Of a stretch of DNA of 64,000 nt, positions 23,837 to 35,223 are shown piece after piece. Below the pieces are notes generated by a model. It was not told where the DNA came from and searched no databases. It saw only the letters and a program-made list of their open reading frames with translations. The number at the start of each line of letters is the position of its first letter. Position 1 is the stretch's first letter. This stretch comes from Gonocerus acuteangulatus (lineage: Eukaryota > Arthropoda > Insecta > Hemiptera > Coreidae), in contig OX328125.1 in the NCBI GenBank assembly GCA_946811695.1, positions 49,817,998-49,881,997 on the forward strand, written 5' to 3'. Made by a program: the position numbers and the translations under genes.

Positions 23837-24173
23837 TACAGAAGTATCAAGAAGAAGTACACAAGATTGAGTAGAATATGCCGAATAAAGCCTATCTAGT
23901 AAATACAGAAGGACAAATAAAAGTCTTGACGAATAACAAGTCGAGAAAAATACTTTATTTAACAAAATAAAACAAAGTTTAGTTGCCCAACTACAATAGA
24001 ATAATATACCTAATTAAGTCTATGGGGTAGACACAAATGGACCAAAAACAAGTCTTGTGGAATATTGTTTTTTTTTTCTAATTAAATACTTTTTATCAAT
24101 ATTTAGAATATAACCTTTGTTGAAAACTATTGATTGCTAATTGATGAATCGGTTTACAACTAAGTAGTCTTTA

Positions 24174-24557
24174 CCCCAACCATGGTACCGTACCTTGGTG
24201 ATGACCCTAACTAGGCGAGCAGGTGTTGGGGCTTGCATGCTTTGAGGAACCTTGGTGCTATGTCAGCTCAGGTTCAACCATGCTGAACAGGACCTAGGGG
24301 AGAAGCCAGACTAAAGTGGTACCAGGGGTGGTGGTGGTGTTTTTTTTTTTTTTTTTTTTTTCCCCTGAACACCCAATCCTAAGGTTGCGGCAGCCTACGC
24401 TGAGAGGATGGATGGCACAGGGTGGATCAATATGATGTGCAGATAGTAGGTAACCCCTTGGGGCACCGGGCGACCTCCCATTGTAAGTAGCCTTCCTGTA
24501 GCATGCGGGGCTCTGCTGCGGGCGACTGTCTTATCCCTAGCTTCTCGTGGGAACTTA
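24174..24557 (+). promoter_or_regulatory. LINE 5'UTR / internal promoter region
   Basis: 384 bp from the insertion junction to the ORF1 ATG. It is GC-richer than its flanks and includes a run of about 21 T (24341-24361). LINE 5'UTRs of this group carry an internal pol II promoter. No specific element is claimed. Confidence 0.55.
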
Positions 24558-25616
24558 ATGTCCAAACCTAATTTAAATTCTAATACTTTACCTTCCTCGG
24601 TAGCTTCGGCGACCTTGGAGCCTTTAAATGCACCTGTCGAGGATCCTTCGGGAGGGTCCCTTTCGGAACTGGTTAGGGAGGTTGGTGATTTGGTTGTGGG
24701 ATCCCCCTTGCCAGGCACTTCTCAGGACGATCTACCCTTTAAGACCGTCAAGAAGAAACTCACTGGTGCCCAAAGGAAAAAGCTGAAGAAGAGCTTCATT
24801 GCAGCGACTGAAGCAGAATCCGAGGGCAGTGGTGGTAAACGGAGGAATGAGGATGGATCCAACACCCCTTCTTCGGTGATCAAGAAGAAGCAGAAGGTGA
24901 TGCCAAAGCCTACGAGTTACGCCAGCGTTGCATCTAACTTCAAGCTGGCGCTTGTTCCTTCCGGCTATCCTGAGTGTGGCTTTACAACAGAGCACAACAG
25001 GTGTGTTGACGACGTCGTCATGAAGTCGGTGGACGAGCACTATAAAGTCCATGGGAGGGACTTTATAATTACATGTGATGGGAACTACATGGATGGTGGC
25101 GCCATCATTGTGAATTGCCTTGACGAAAACACCAAAAAATGGCTAGCAAAAGACATTGCTGGTGTGAAACTCGGGGAGCACACGATTAAGGCAGTGGAGC
25201 TGGCGGACCTTATCCCTATGGCTAGGGCCGGAATTTTCGTGCCTGGCGTGAAGACGGAGGCACGGGATATTCTCAGGCGTATTGGGGATCAGAGTTTCCT
25301 TCCAACTAACGGCTGGATTGTCCTGGAGCAGCAGGAGAGGGACACCGGGCACTTCGTCACCCTGAAGATGCCAGAGACGGATCTTAAAGAGATTCTGGAG
25401 AGGAAGGACGAGCCTCTGAACTATGGCATTCGGAGGCTCAAGGTGTTTCCTCTGCAGAAAAAGAAGAAGGAGATCGATGAGGCTACTTCTCGAACTGAGG
25501 GTGAGGTGGCGGCCATGGAGACGGAAGTGGCTGTCGTTTCTGAGCCCGAAGGAAAGCCGAAATCGTCTGTGGAAGGAGATCGGGACCGTGTGGCGGAACA
25601 CATAGAAGGACGGTGA
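24558..25616 (+). CDS. LINE ORF1 protein (DUF4780-like), intact
   Basis: 352 codons with no break. The N-terminal third (residues about 1-120) is acidic then lysine-rich and low in structure (KKKLTGAQRKKLKK near 65-80, KKKQKV near 110-115), consistent with nucleic-acid and nuclear interaction. From about 125 the protein matches the DUF4780 type common in insect LINE ORF1s: FKLALVPSGYPE, GGAIIVNCLDENTKKWL, AGIFVPGVKTEARDILRRIG, NGWIVLEQQERDTGHFVTLK. No CCHC knuckle is seen in it, unlike R1 or Jockey ORF1. The expected role is RNP formation with the element RNA. The start is the first ATG of the frame in the element context. The spacer to ORF2 is 111 bp. Confidence 0.88.
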   Translation: MSKPNLNSNTLPSSVASATLEPLNAPVEDPSGGSLSELVREVGDLVVGSPLPGTSQDDLPFKTVKKKLTGAQRKKLKKSFIAATEAESEGSGGKRRNEDGSNTPSSVIKKKQKVMPKPTSYASVASNFKLALVPSGYPECGFTTEHNRCVDDVVMKSVDEHYKVHGRDFIITCDGNYMDGGAIIVNCLDENTKKWLAKDIAGVKLGEHTIKAVELADLIPMARAGIFVPGVKTEARDILRRIGDQSFLPTNGWIVLEQQERDTGHFVTLKMPETDLKEILERKDEPLNYGIRRLKVFPLQKKKKEIDEATSRTEGEVAAMETEVAVVSEPEGKPKSSVEGDRDRVAEHIEGR

Positions 25617-25727
25617 GTTTCCGGGCTAGGGGAGGTGGGTCTTGACCCTCCCTCTTCGCAGACTGGAAGCGAGCTGACCCGAGCTCTTCGTGGGAAGCCC
25701 GCGGAGCCGGATAACCTTGCATAGACC

Positions 25728-26709
25728 ATGATAAGGCTGCTGCAGGTCAATCTGCATCACTGTAGGGCGGCTACGGCTCTGCTGGAACAGTATGCTAGAG
25801 GTAAGGGGTATAGATGTAATTTTAATACAAGAACCTTATCTGTTTAAAGGTCAGGCACGGGGTCTGGGATGGAAAGGTTATAAATGCGTAACATGCCATG
25901 AGCAGAATCCCAGGTCCTGTATCCTGTTTAAATCTGGTCTTAGCGTTTTTCCTTTATGGCAATTTTGTTGCAGAGACCTGTGTGTAGCGAAGATTACCGC
26001 TCGTGTGGGAGATGGCCTGAGAGAGGTGGTGGTGGTCTCGGCCTATCTCCCATACGAGCGGTGCAACCCCCCAGGAGCTGAGTTGCGCCTAGTTGTGGAC
26101 TACTGCAGGGAGAGGGACTTGCAGTGCCTGATTGGCTGTGATGCCAATGCTCATCACACGGTCTGGGGTAGCACTAACTGCAACCAAAGAGGTGAGTCAT
26201 TACTTGATTATGTCTTAAATAATGATCTGGATGTCGTTAATAGGGGCAGCGAGCCTACCTTTGTTATTAGGCCAAGAAGAGAGGTCATTGATATTACCCT
26301 TGTTTCGAGGCGATTACTACCTGTGGTCAAGAACTGGAGGGTGGAGGATGAAGTTTCGGGTTTTGACCATAGGTTTATTACGTACTGTATAGAGGCAGCT
26401 GGCCCCGCAGCACGCGTTATCAGAAACCTGAGACTCACAGAGTGGTCCCGGTTCAACGAAATCCTTTCGGGTAGGATGGACGATTGTCCACAGAGAGCAC
26501 ATACTGGCATCGATTTAGAAGCCATGAATGATCACATTACCGAGGCCATTAAGGTGGCTTTTGAATGTAGCTGTGCTGGGAAAACTGTGGTGACCAACAG
26601 CAGTTCCTCCTGGTGGAATGGGAACCTGTCCAGACTCAGGAGTGAAGCAAGGAAGCTCTTTAATAGAGCTAAACGCAGAGGCACCTGTGAGGAATACAGG
26701 AAGAAATGA
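25728..26709 (+). pseudogene. LINE ORF2 part 1: AP endonuclease domain, frameshifted
   Basis: ORF2 begins at ATG 25728 (MIRLLQVNLHHCRAATALLE) and changes frame near 25800, after which GIDVILIQEPYLFKG continues from frame 25792. Catalytic landmarks of the exo-endo-phosphatase fold are visible: N in QVNLHH, E in QEPY, SAYLPYE, D and N in GCDANAHHTVWGS, and DHR in SGFDHRFITY. This domain nicks the target for target-primed reverse transcription. The frame ends at TGA 26707-26709, just before a palindromic insertion, and continues in another frame from about 26741. Confidence 0.9.
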
Positions 26710-26722
26710 CTACTATGATGGG

Positions 26723-26758
26723 TATGTTGTACTGTGACTGTTGGCACAGTACAACATA
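26723..26758. repeat. 14-bp perfect inverted repeat at the ORF2 break
   Basis: TATGTTGTACTGTG (26723-26736), loop ACTGTTGG, CACAGTACAACATA (26745-26758). The right arm is normal ORF2 coding sequence (QYNIA). The left arm looks like an extra inverted copy of it that introduced the stop and frame change. Confidence 0.9.
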
Positions 26759-28165
26759 GCTGTGAGAAAAGCTAAGAGAGAGTCATGGAGGAAATTCTGC
26801 ACAGAAGTGAATAGTGCAACGGAATACTCAAGACTCCATAAGGTTCTAGCCAACAGCTCCACAAAACTTATTGGGACTGTTAAGAAGGCTGAAGGCTATA
26901 CGGAATCGGTGGAAGAAACCATGAACTATATCCTCGCTACTCATTTTCCAACTAGCGAGGAGGCTAACTCATATGAAGGATATGACTATCCCATCAGACG
27001 AGGTAATCCGGAGGCATGGAGGCATGCGAGGGAAATTGTCAAGGCAGCGCACGTCAGATGGGCCATTGGAACGTTTAAACCATATAAATCACCGGGCCTA
27101 GACGGCATATATCCAGCATTTTTGCAACATGGGGTAGATATACTCATGCCAACGCTCCTACAACTCTTCAGGAGTAGTTTGGTCATGGGACAAATTCCAC
27201 GGACCTGGAGAGTGGCCAAACTCTGCTTTATTCCCAAACAAGGTAGAGCTTCACACCTGTATGCCAAGGACTACAGGCCGATTTGTCTATCGTCCTTCCT
27301 ACTGAAGACACTGGAGAAGATCATAGACAGGCATATAAGAGATTCTGCGTTAAGACGGAACCCCCTTAACGAACAACAATATGCGTACCAGTCTGGCAAG
27401 TCATGTGAATTGGCTCGCCACCATCTAGTGTGCAGACTGGAGCGAGCACTACAGTACAAGGAAATTGCTCTGTGCGCGTTTCTTGATGTGGAGGGGGCCT
27501 TCGACTGCACCCCTATTAGGGCAGTTGAAGAAGCCATGATCGAGAAAGATGTCGAAGAATTCGTCACATGTTGGACTGTCAATCTTCTGAAGAACCGCAT
27601 TATTAGGCTGACGGAGGGGACCTACTGTAAGAGTATTGTACCTAGGACAGGATGTCCCCAGGGGGGCGTCCTGTCACCCCTCCTGTGGTGTCTAGCGGTG
27701 GATACACTGCTGACGAGGCTGAAGAATCAGCGCTTCTCAGCACAGGCATACGCAGATGATCTGGTAATTACTGTGGTTGGCAAGGTGCAATCAACTGTGA
27801 GTGAAATGCTGGACACGGCACTGTCTTCGGTGGACAAGTGGTGCCAGGAGAAGAACCTTAGGATTAATCCACAGAAAATTACAGTGGTGCCTTTTACTTT
27901 GAAGAGGAAACTGGATGTACTGGGCACACCTAGCCTGTCAGGCCATAACTTAAGTTTTTCCAAGACAGTGAAGTACTTGGGTGTTACCTTAGACTCAAAG
28001 CTTAACTGGCAGGAGCATATCCGCAAGACAGCAGCAAGAGCCACAAAAACCTTGTGGGCCTGCCGGAGAGTGGTGGGGAACAATTGGGGCATTACCCCTA
28101 AAGGTATGCACTGGATTTACACAATGATTGTGAGGCCTATCATCACATACAGTAGTGTGGTGGCA
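26741..28165 (+). pseudogene. LINE ORF2 part 2: reverse transcriptase domain
   Basis: Continues ORF2 after the break with QYNIAVRKAKRESW. RT landmarks in order: KSPGLDGIYPAFLQ, DYRPICLSSFLLKTLEKIID, motif A CAFLDVEGAFDCT, motif B GCPQGGVLSPLLW, motif C AYADDLV (YADD at 27749-27760), and motif E YLGVTLDSKLNWQEHI. All three catalytic aspartates are present, so the loss of function comes from frame breaks and not active-site change. The frame runs to a stop at 28180, but homology moves to the third frame near 28160, within a GTGGTGG-rich stretch where a short slippage deletion is likely. Confidence 0.93.
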
Positions 28166-29369
28166 TCGATGCGGCACTGACAGTGTTAGGAAGACTCTGT
28201 GCTCCCCACAAAGGCTGGCTTGCCTGATGATTACGGGAGCAATGTGTTCCACACCGACAGGAGCTATGGAGATTCTACTTGACCTTAAACCAGTAGAGAT
28301 ATATATCGAAGAGATAGCTAGATGCTCAGCGTACAGATTCGCCATTTTAGGGCACGAACCTTGCCCAACCCTAGGGGCTCACTGTGTAATTATCCGAAGG
28401 AACTGGCAGGACCCAATTCTCTGCATGCCATCGGACTTTCAGGACCAGCACTCCTTCACCTCAAACTTTACTACTGTGATCAAGCCGAGGGAAGCAGCGC
28501 TGGAGCACAAATTAACACCAAGCCGGGTGGATCGGTTCTGTTACACAGACGGGTCAAAAACCGAATCTGGCACAGGAGCTGGCGTGTGGATTCAGGGGTC
28601 CACACATAGTGTTGCCTTGCCTCTGGGGAGGTATGCTACGGTGTTCCAAGCTGAAGTCACCGCCATCGGCGCTTGCGCAGACCTTATGAATAGCGGCTCT
28701 CCATTAGACAGGCGCTTCACTATTTTCTCCGATAGCCAAGCGGCCATAAGAGCTCTATCCACGAATAGGATCAGGTCAAAGGTAGTACAGCAATGCAAAG
28801 ACAGCTTAAACTTACTTGGACGACGTTACAAGGTCAGACTGGAGTGGGTCCCAGGCCACTCTGGTATCCAGGGTAATGAAAGAGCTGACGAGTTGGCCAA
28901 TATTGGTGCAGCGACAATCCCCCTATCACCAGAACCTCAATGTGGGATTGCACCAGCTGTGGCCAGGTTAAGCATTAGAAGGTGGGCGGAAGCTGAGCAT
29001 AGGAGGAAGTGGTGCAGCAGCTCCACCCAGAGACAGGCGAAGCTGTTCCTTTCCTTTGTGGATAAGAAGAGGATGGAGACTCTCCTTAATCTGTGCAGGT
29101 CCAAGGTAAGACTAGTAACAGCTCTTCTTACAGGTCACTGTAGAATGCAACGGCACCTCTATTCCATGGGGCTGGCCAGGACCTCATGGTGCAGACTATG
29201 CTTTGAGGACGACGAGACGCCGTATGACATCGTATGCAGATGTCCAGCTCTTGTAGCAAAGAGATACCTGTATTTTGGTGCAGACTTCATAGATGACCCT
29301 AGAAGGCTACCTGAACTGAACCTTCGAACTCTATTAAGGTTCATCTCGGATACGGCGCTGTTGGTGTAA
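28155..29369 (+). pseudogene. LINE ORF2 part 3: RNase H and zinc knuckle
   Basis: Picks up ORF2 after the second internal frame change (WWHRCGTDSVRKTLCS). The RNase H1-type domain shows CYTDGSKTESGTGAG (D), FQAEVTAIGACADL (E), IFSDSQAAIRAL (D) and VPGHSGIQGNERADELA (H and D): a complete catalytic set. It would remove template RNA during cDNA synthesis. The C-terminal part has SWCRLCFEDDETPYDIVCRC, a cysteine cluster like the zinc knuckle at the end of LOA and I ORF2s. It ends at TAA 29367-29369. Confidence 0.92.
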
Positions 29370-29460
29370 CATGCTGGCTTGTCGGGTGGCACAATAGGCC
29401 TTGTTGGCCTCGGTGCAGCTCCCTCTACGTGGGCACCCGTTTTTAATAATAATAATAATA
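29370..29460 (+). other. LINE 3'UTR and (AAT)n tail
   Basis: A short 3'UTR of about 75 bp ending GGCACCCGTTTTTAATAATA and a repeat of AAT, then the target duplication. No AATAAA poly(A) signal. A triplet-repeat tail is common in the I superfamily. Confidence 0.8.
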
Positions 29461-29984
29461 AGTAGTCTTTATGAATATTTAGTATATAACCTATGTTTGG
29501 ATCTGAGTTTTTGGGGTGCTCTCCGCCTAGGCTTTGTATTTGTGTCGGCAGATACCTGGGTTATATTTACAGCTCTTGAGGATTAACTCTTAGCAGGTAA
29601 ATTTCCTGCGGCCCCCTTGTTTCTACGGGCATTGAACCGCCACATTCGCTCATAGTATCTAACCGTTGTGAAGTTTATTTTTTGGATTTAGGACTTAATA
29701 TACATATGTAGACTAAATCATAGCAAGAAGTAATCCTCCGTCGTCGGTTCTTAACTATATAGACTCGCTAATGTTATCCAATCTTAGACACATCGTATTT
29801 AAAATCCACAGCAAAAACACGACATTTCATCAGAATCCCCTGCTGAATAAAACTTATATAGAATAATATGCAAAATAAAGCCTATCTAGTGGATAAAAAT
29901 AGAGGAAAAAAGCCGTTCGTGGTGGTAGAAAATCTTGAAAGTATTTCGCTCAGAAATCTCCGAAATATTGTCACTAATTTTACG

Positions 29985-30450
29985 TATCCTGTTTTATAGC
30001 CAAATAGATTTATATTCTATAACCGATAAGAAAAACCTACTAACAATAAAGCGCTATGGTTAACAGATGAAAATAGGGAATACCAAGAATAATTCTAAAG
30101 AACGAAATCAACACCAGTACTGTAATCTAGATATTCATACGGCATCTTCGAATCCTAACAAACAAAATATTGATTCTAATTATATGTATTCTGTTTTATT
30201 GACAAATACATTTGACTACTATAAGCAATTAAAAACACTAGGGAATATGCCAAAGAACTCGGAGTAGGAGCCTCGACAGTTTCAAGACATTTGAAGGAAA
30301 TCGACAAATCCAAAACTGACATTTCATACGGTACAGCCTGATATACTATTAACAATGAATTGCTTTTCTTATTTTAATTAATCTGTTTTATTGTCAAATA
30401 CACTATCCAACTATAACCAATGAAAAAACAACAAGGAATAAAAACAAACA
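29985..30450 (-). repeat. About 200-bp spaced repeats related to family X
   Basis: On the minus strand a block like TTTTTAATTGCTTATAGTTG..TTTGACAATAAAACAG, which is part of family X near 14320-14360 and 49695-49735, occurs at about 29990, 30190 and 30390, spaced about 200 bp. Copies are diverged. This may be a short tandem expansion of part of family X. Confidence 0.45.
30240..30335 (+). pseudogene. Helix-turn-helix transposase fragment (pogo/Tigger-like)
   Basis: One frame reads REYAKELGVGASTVSRHLKE then IDKSK. This resembles the second helix-turn-helix (psq/CENP-B-type) at the N-terminus of pogo/Tigger transposases (KEFGVGKSTVSDIKK). Only about 30 codons survive, so the family call is tentative. 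Confidence 0.45.
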
Positions 30451-31616
30451 GAAAGAACCGTTCGAATAAACGAAATCAATTACTTCAAAGTTTAAGCACT
30501 TATTTCTCCGATTGACATAGCCTAACCGCGCTAAAAACGTAAAAATTAAAATGGGACCAATCGAAGATCGTTCAAAAATTATCTTCAAATCAGCATCGTG
30601 TTCACTCAGCATCGGGATTTCACTCGGAAAATCGTATTTTTTGTGCATTAAAAAACCTTTTCTTCAAATAAACACTCTTCGATATCATTTTTGATTAGTT
30701 AAGGAAGAATTTCAGCCCAGAAGAAAATGGTAACAAAATATTTACAAGTTAGTATTACCCCTTAAACCTGATCAATTTTCTGTAAATTTAAGATTTTTTT
30801 TCTTTTGTAAGCGTAAATAAGAGTCTTCATTAACACAATAGTCACTTCATTTAAACGGCTCTACATGGCAGTTGTCCTTAATTCCTTTATGCTGGATTTA
30901 CTCTCAGGCTCCTGAAAAGACGTCTGGAGACACGAAAAAGTAAAGCCATTCTAATAAATTGACTATTGTGTTAATTTTAACATTTATTTTACTATTATTG
31001 ACTTTCCTCCTACACAATAAATGTTGATATTTTGAGTCAATATTTATATTGGTGTAAATATAATGCTAATTACGCAGTAGCTGTCTATCTATTCGATTCT
31101 CCTGCTATTACAATATGTACACTGGTTCACTGTTAGACCCAGTACAAGATGTTCTTCAAAAAGTAAAGAGCACAAACCTTAGTATGAAAGTATTTCTTAT
31201 TTTATCAAGAGTATATTTTAAGGGCTCGAACGGATATAAGAGAGACTTGATCACAAGCAATGCGACGCGAATGAAAGAAAAAACTTGCAACTTCAAATTC
31301 ATTTTAAGGCCAATCTTTATATTTATCTATCTTTTGTAAGGTCATCAGTCTAGCAGCAAAATTGCCACCACGGTTCATTTATTTCAAAGAAAATTAAGCA
31401 GTTCTATCTTATATTTGTAGGTAATAAAAAATGTTTACTAAACAATTTTTGACTAATTAGGTATATCATTTTATAGCACTCTCCGATCAATTAATTCATC
31501 AATACAATTTATCATTTAAAAAAATGTAACAATTAATTAAAAAACTTATTTATTTATTATTTAATCAGAGATTTGCATTTCAGGCGATTTGAAGATAATA
31601 TAATTTTAAATAATTA

Positions 31617-31617
<1 letters not shown>
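30451..31617. other. AT-rich DNA, no gene seen
   Basis: A family X-like minus-strand stretch continues to about 30520. Beyond that nothing is recognised. Confidence 0.45.

Positions 31618-31685
<68 letters not shown>
31618..31685. repeat. (TA)n microsatellite
   Basis: TA tract with one AA interruption near 31631. Confidence 0.95.
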
Positions 31686-31687
<2 letters not shown>

Positions 31688-32816
31688 TTGCAGATCTTCA
31701 TAGCTATAAACAATTAATAAGATAATTTATATTTGATTGAAATTATAAAGGGAACACTTATGCAAATGTACATGCATGTACTACATGTTTATATATCTTG
31801 GAAAGAAATGTTTTTTTTTGTTTTTTTTTGGGAGGGTTATTTTTATTAATTTATTTGTTTGTTTTTTTTTTGTTAAGGAAACAGAGTTAGCAGCCCAAAT
31901 ATATTGGGTTGCTACACATAAAGCATTATCAATCTCTAAAAAACTCATGTCGATATTTAAAATAATTCGGAAATAGCAAAAAAGGTAAAAAAAATAAATT
32001 CCAATAAAGATTTAAATAGAATTACTTCTGTAGGTATAAACGCATATTGAGCGAAATAATTTACTAAAGATTGATAAACAGTTTATATTCCATATATGTG
32101 GTAGTTTAGATTGATTGTGTAATTTAATTTTTATTTTAGAAAATTTATTCTTAAAAAATATAATATGTAACTCCGTAATGAAGAACTACTTTTTCCCCCT
32201 TGAGAAGGAATCATATTTCAATGGGATAAATAATTATTCAAGAGTTAAATAATTTAATATATGCAAATTATTTGAATTTACATTATCCATTATTTGAATT
32301 CATGCGTAACTATCGCCTATATTCACATTTAGAGAGAATGGTTAAGTATATGATCGGTAACGAAATACAAACGGACGATCGGCGATTTTTAATGCTCTTA
32401 AGAAGAAAAGACTGTAAATAAAATAGCGCTCCATTGAGGATGAGATAAAGATTACTATTAGCACAGCTGTGTTTTCTCTACGTCATCGGTTATCGTACAG
32501 CCTTCATAACGTCACGTACGCTCATATCCTGTCGTCATTAGGTTCCTTCGAGCATATCTCTTGACGGCTATGTAAGCCAGTCGAGGTCTTCCTCTATTAT
32601 ACTACCGCATGCGATCAGTTTTGGAAGAGATAACAATGGCTTAGTGACAACAGTCTCAATACACCCGAATAGTAATGGTTTATTCTTCGTTTACATCAAT
32701 GGAGCATTAGTATTACAAATGCCTCTTCAACAAAAATATCAAGACTAAATTAAACGATATGAAAACTGCAGGTAAGCAATTATATAGGAAGGACGTCCGC
32801 CACCCAGTTTTATATA
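31686..32816. other. AT-rich DNA, no gene seen
   Basis: Poly-T stretches near 31810-31875 and AT-rich sequence. No supported feature. Confidence 0.5.
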
Positions 32817-33719
32817 CAGTGAAACCTCGTTAACGCCGGGCCACGAAAATGGTGAAGCAATCACACACGCAAAACAAACACGGACTCGACCCGGTGTAGC
32901 GTGAATCGACCTTAACTCCGACGTCCGGATAACCCGGACCAGATTTGAAAACGAAATTATCTTTTTCAATGTAGTAAATGAAGACTTACGTCTTATTTGT
33001 CTCGTTTTACATACGATAAGTTGCTCAGTAGGTAAATTACGCGAGTTTTCCTAGCGTAAAGGTCGAGGTGTAGTATCGTTTAGATGTTTCGTTTGCTCGT
33101 TGACCGCGACTTAGACAAAACAGAAAAACATTGTTGTTACTATGGAAAAAAGTAGGGAAGCAAGATCGATAAATAAAAATCATTAAAAAACATTGCTGCA
33201 TAGTTTGGAGTAGAAACATTGACCGTATCTGTTTGAAAATAGACCAGGAAACGCAATGAAGACTTTTGTTTTAAGATGATTTCTAAGGACAGTTTATGGT
33301 GTTTATGTTCCACGCAAAAGCAGTAGTAAACATTGCGAAATTGATGGAATTTTTCGAGTGTCAAACCAAAAAATTGCCAAATTGAACTTCTAATGTTAAA
33401 GCGGATGCGAGTCCGCGCTGCTCGTAAGCGATACACTAAACTGAGACAGCAGAAGCTCGCTGCCTTTTTTACTACAGACTAGTTTGTAGCTATATTGAGT
33501 AAAGTGCAAATAAACACGCAATTACAGTATATACAGTTTATGTGTTTTCAGGTGAAAGTGTATCGATAATAATTTCTAAACTCCATTATTAATATTTCGG
33601 TGATTTATATGTTTTTTTGTTGTTTTTTTCCGCTTTTCCGTCATTCTCTGGATAATCTGGTTTTTCGTTAACTCGGATCGGCCCTGGTCCAGTTGATCCG
33701 GGTAAACGAGGTTTTACTG
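32817..33719. mobile_element. Tigger/pogo-like DNA transposon remnant
   Basis: Termini are CAGTGAAACCTCGTTAA at 32817 and, complemented, CAGTAAAACCTCGTTTACCC ending at 33719. These match the CAGT..AACCTCG ends typical of Tigger/pogo. TA precedes the left end. The right flank is CA, presumably a mutated TA duplication. At 903 bp it is short for an autonomous copy. No intact transposase frame exists, though the interior has moderate complexity and a 98-codon minus frame (33140-33436) without a recognised motif. Confidence 0.75.
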
Positions 33720-35223
33720 CATTAGACATATTCCTCAAGCCAATAAATGTAAAAAAACTCCGCAGGAGCACCATAACTAACCACACTCCGTGTTTCGCCT
33801 CCCCCCATTCCTTTGTTTAAAATAGGCTATACACAAGCAAAATACACACGAAAAGGTATTGCATCCTTGTAATAAATAGATTATACAATTATTATTTTTG
33901 AGCTGGAGTAAACCCCAACTTCTACTGGACCGATTCTGTTAATTTCTACAAAACAATGTTCCTCCTTAGTTTGGCTTAAAATCTTACGAGTTTCGTTGTG
34001 AGAAAGTAAAAATAACGACCAGTAGAGGCAAATTAATAATTGGATCTAGAAATAAATCCCCATTAAGGATAGCACAGTTTACTTTATTTTTACAAACAAT
34101 TTTCCCTTTAGATCAGAGATAAGCAGGATGAATGTAGACTTCCGTTATAACACAAAAAATATTTCTACTGATAAGGCATATGAATAATTTGTGTCCTGAG
34201 TAAACTTTTCCCTCCAGATGGACTAATGTTTCTGCAAACGAACTCATCCAAACGTTTCTTTTAGGAATGCCATATTCCAAATTGCGACCCGATAAAAAAA
34301 GGCATGGAATAATATTGCTAATATCCCTTACCAAAAATATTTGAAAAAATACACTAGACTTAATAGAATCAATAATATTAAAATGTTCTCATAGACAAGA
34401 ATTGCCAAATATTTTTTAAACTCGACATATAAAAAAATTACAAAATGATTAAAAACTGATAGGGATGAAGGAGAATAGAATTAGAATTCTGTTTTGATTT
34501 GAACAATAATTGTTATCATAGAATATATTTTCACTTGCAGATCCTTTCGATACAATGACGAAACCGCAGCATCGATGACTTTTTTATTTGTGGTATAAGA
34601 TTTTAGATTACATTATTTTGTTAATATTTCTTTATTAGTATATTATCTTAATTAAGTAACATTTTCTGTTGTTTAGATTTTTTCAGGCAACCGCTTTTGA
34701 AGCTTGCAGACTGCCTCGAAAACGTCACCATTTATCGACACATCTACACGGTCATATCCATAAAACTTTTAAGGAACTTTTTTTTACCTTTTATGAATTT
34801 TGGAGAATGTGATTCATTAATACAGATAATCATCCATGCAATCTGCCAAATAAGACCATGGCAATAATGGCAGTTGAAATAAATGCTCTTTTCAAAGTGT
34901 TTCTATAAAGAGAAAACTAAATACGATGATTGGAGGCAGGGAAAATAAAAAAAAAACAAGAATTGTTTTAGGGGATTAATTGTAAGAAATGCTAGAGCAA
35001 CTTTTTATTAAGGTTAATTTGATGAAACTAAATTAGTTTCGATTCCCAGGCAAGTAAATTAAGTTTTCTAATTATAGGAATTAAAACTAAATTAACTGCC
35101 GACGTACAACTTCTAAAATCATCAATGTCTGGCTAAATATTTAATTCCTAGTTGATAGTGACATACTTTTTAACAGCCTTTAATAGCTTTCAGTTTTTTA
35201 ACTGTTAGCAGTATAATTTAGGA
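33720..35223. other. AT-rich DNA, no gene seen
   Basis: A 73-codon minus frame (34113-34334) has no recognisable motif. Confidence 0.5.

Larger units (their letters stand above)
23482..24060 (+). repeat. Imperfect repeat of a 35-bp motif
   Basis: The motif AATATGCCNAATAAAGCCTA followed by TCTAG..GATACAGAAG occurs at about 23483, 23874 and 24003 (degenerate), with a fourth copy beyond the LINE at about 29876. The hAT-like MITE is inserted exactly after the first copy's TACAGAAG. Substitution pattern and frame suggest decayed coding repeats, but I do not recognise a protein. Confidence 0.5.
24174..29460 (+). mobile_element. Full-length LOA/I-type LINE with 13-bp TSD
   Basis: A complete non-LTR retrotransposon bounded by TAAGTAGTCTTTA at 24161-24173 and 29459-29471. 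The last bases of the repeat could be shared with the (TAA)n tail. Order: 5'UTR with a T-run (24341-24361), intact ORF1 (24558-25616), 111-bp spacer, then ORF2 with AP endonuclease, reverse transcriptase, RNase H and a C-terminal zinc knuckle. It ends in a short 3'UTR and (AAT)n. RNase H downstream of RT together with this ORF1 type points to LOA or a close I-superfamily relative. ORF2 has three frame breaks, so this copy cannot make the protein, but overall decay is slight, indicating a fairly young insertion. Confidence 0.93.

Noticed and set aside
24395..25750. Minus-strand and alternative-frame ORFs over LINE ORF1
   Set aside because: Shadows of the intact ORF1 on the plus strand, with no domain similarity.
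26208..28798. Minus-strand ORFs of about 60-120 codons across LINE ORF2
   Set aside because: Shadows of the EN, RT and RNase H frames, which carry all recognised motifs.
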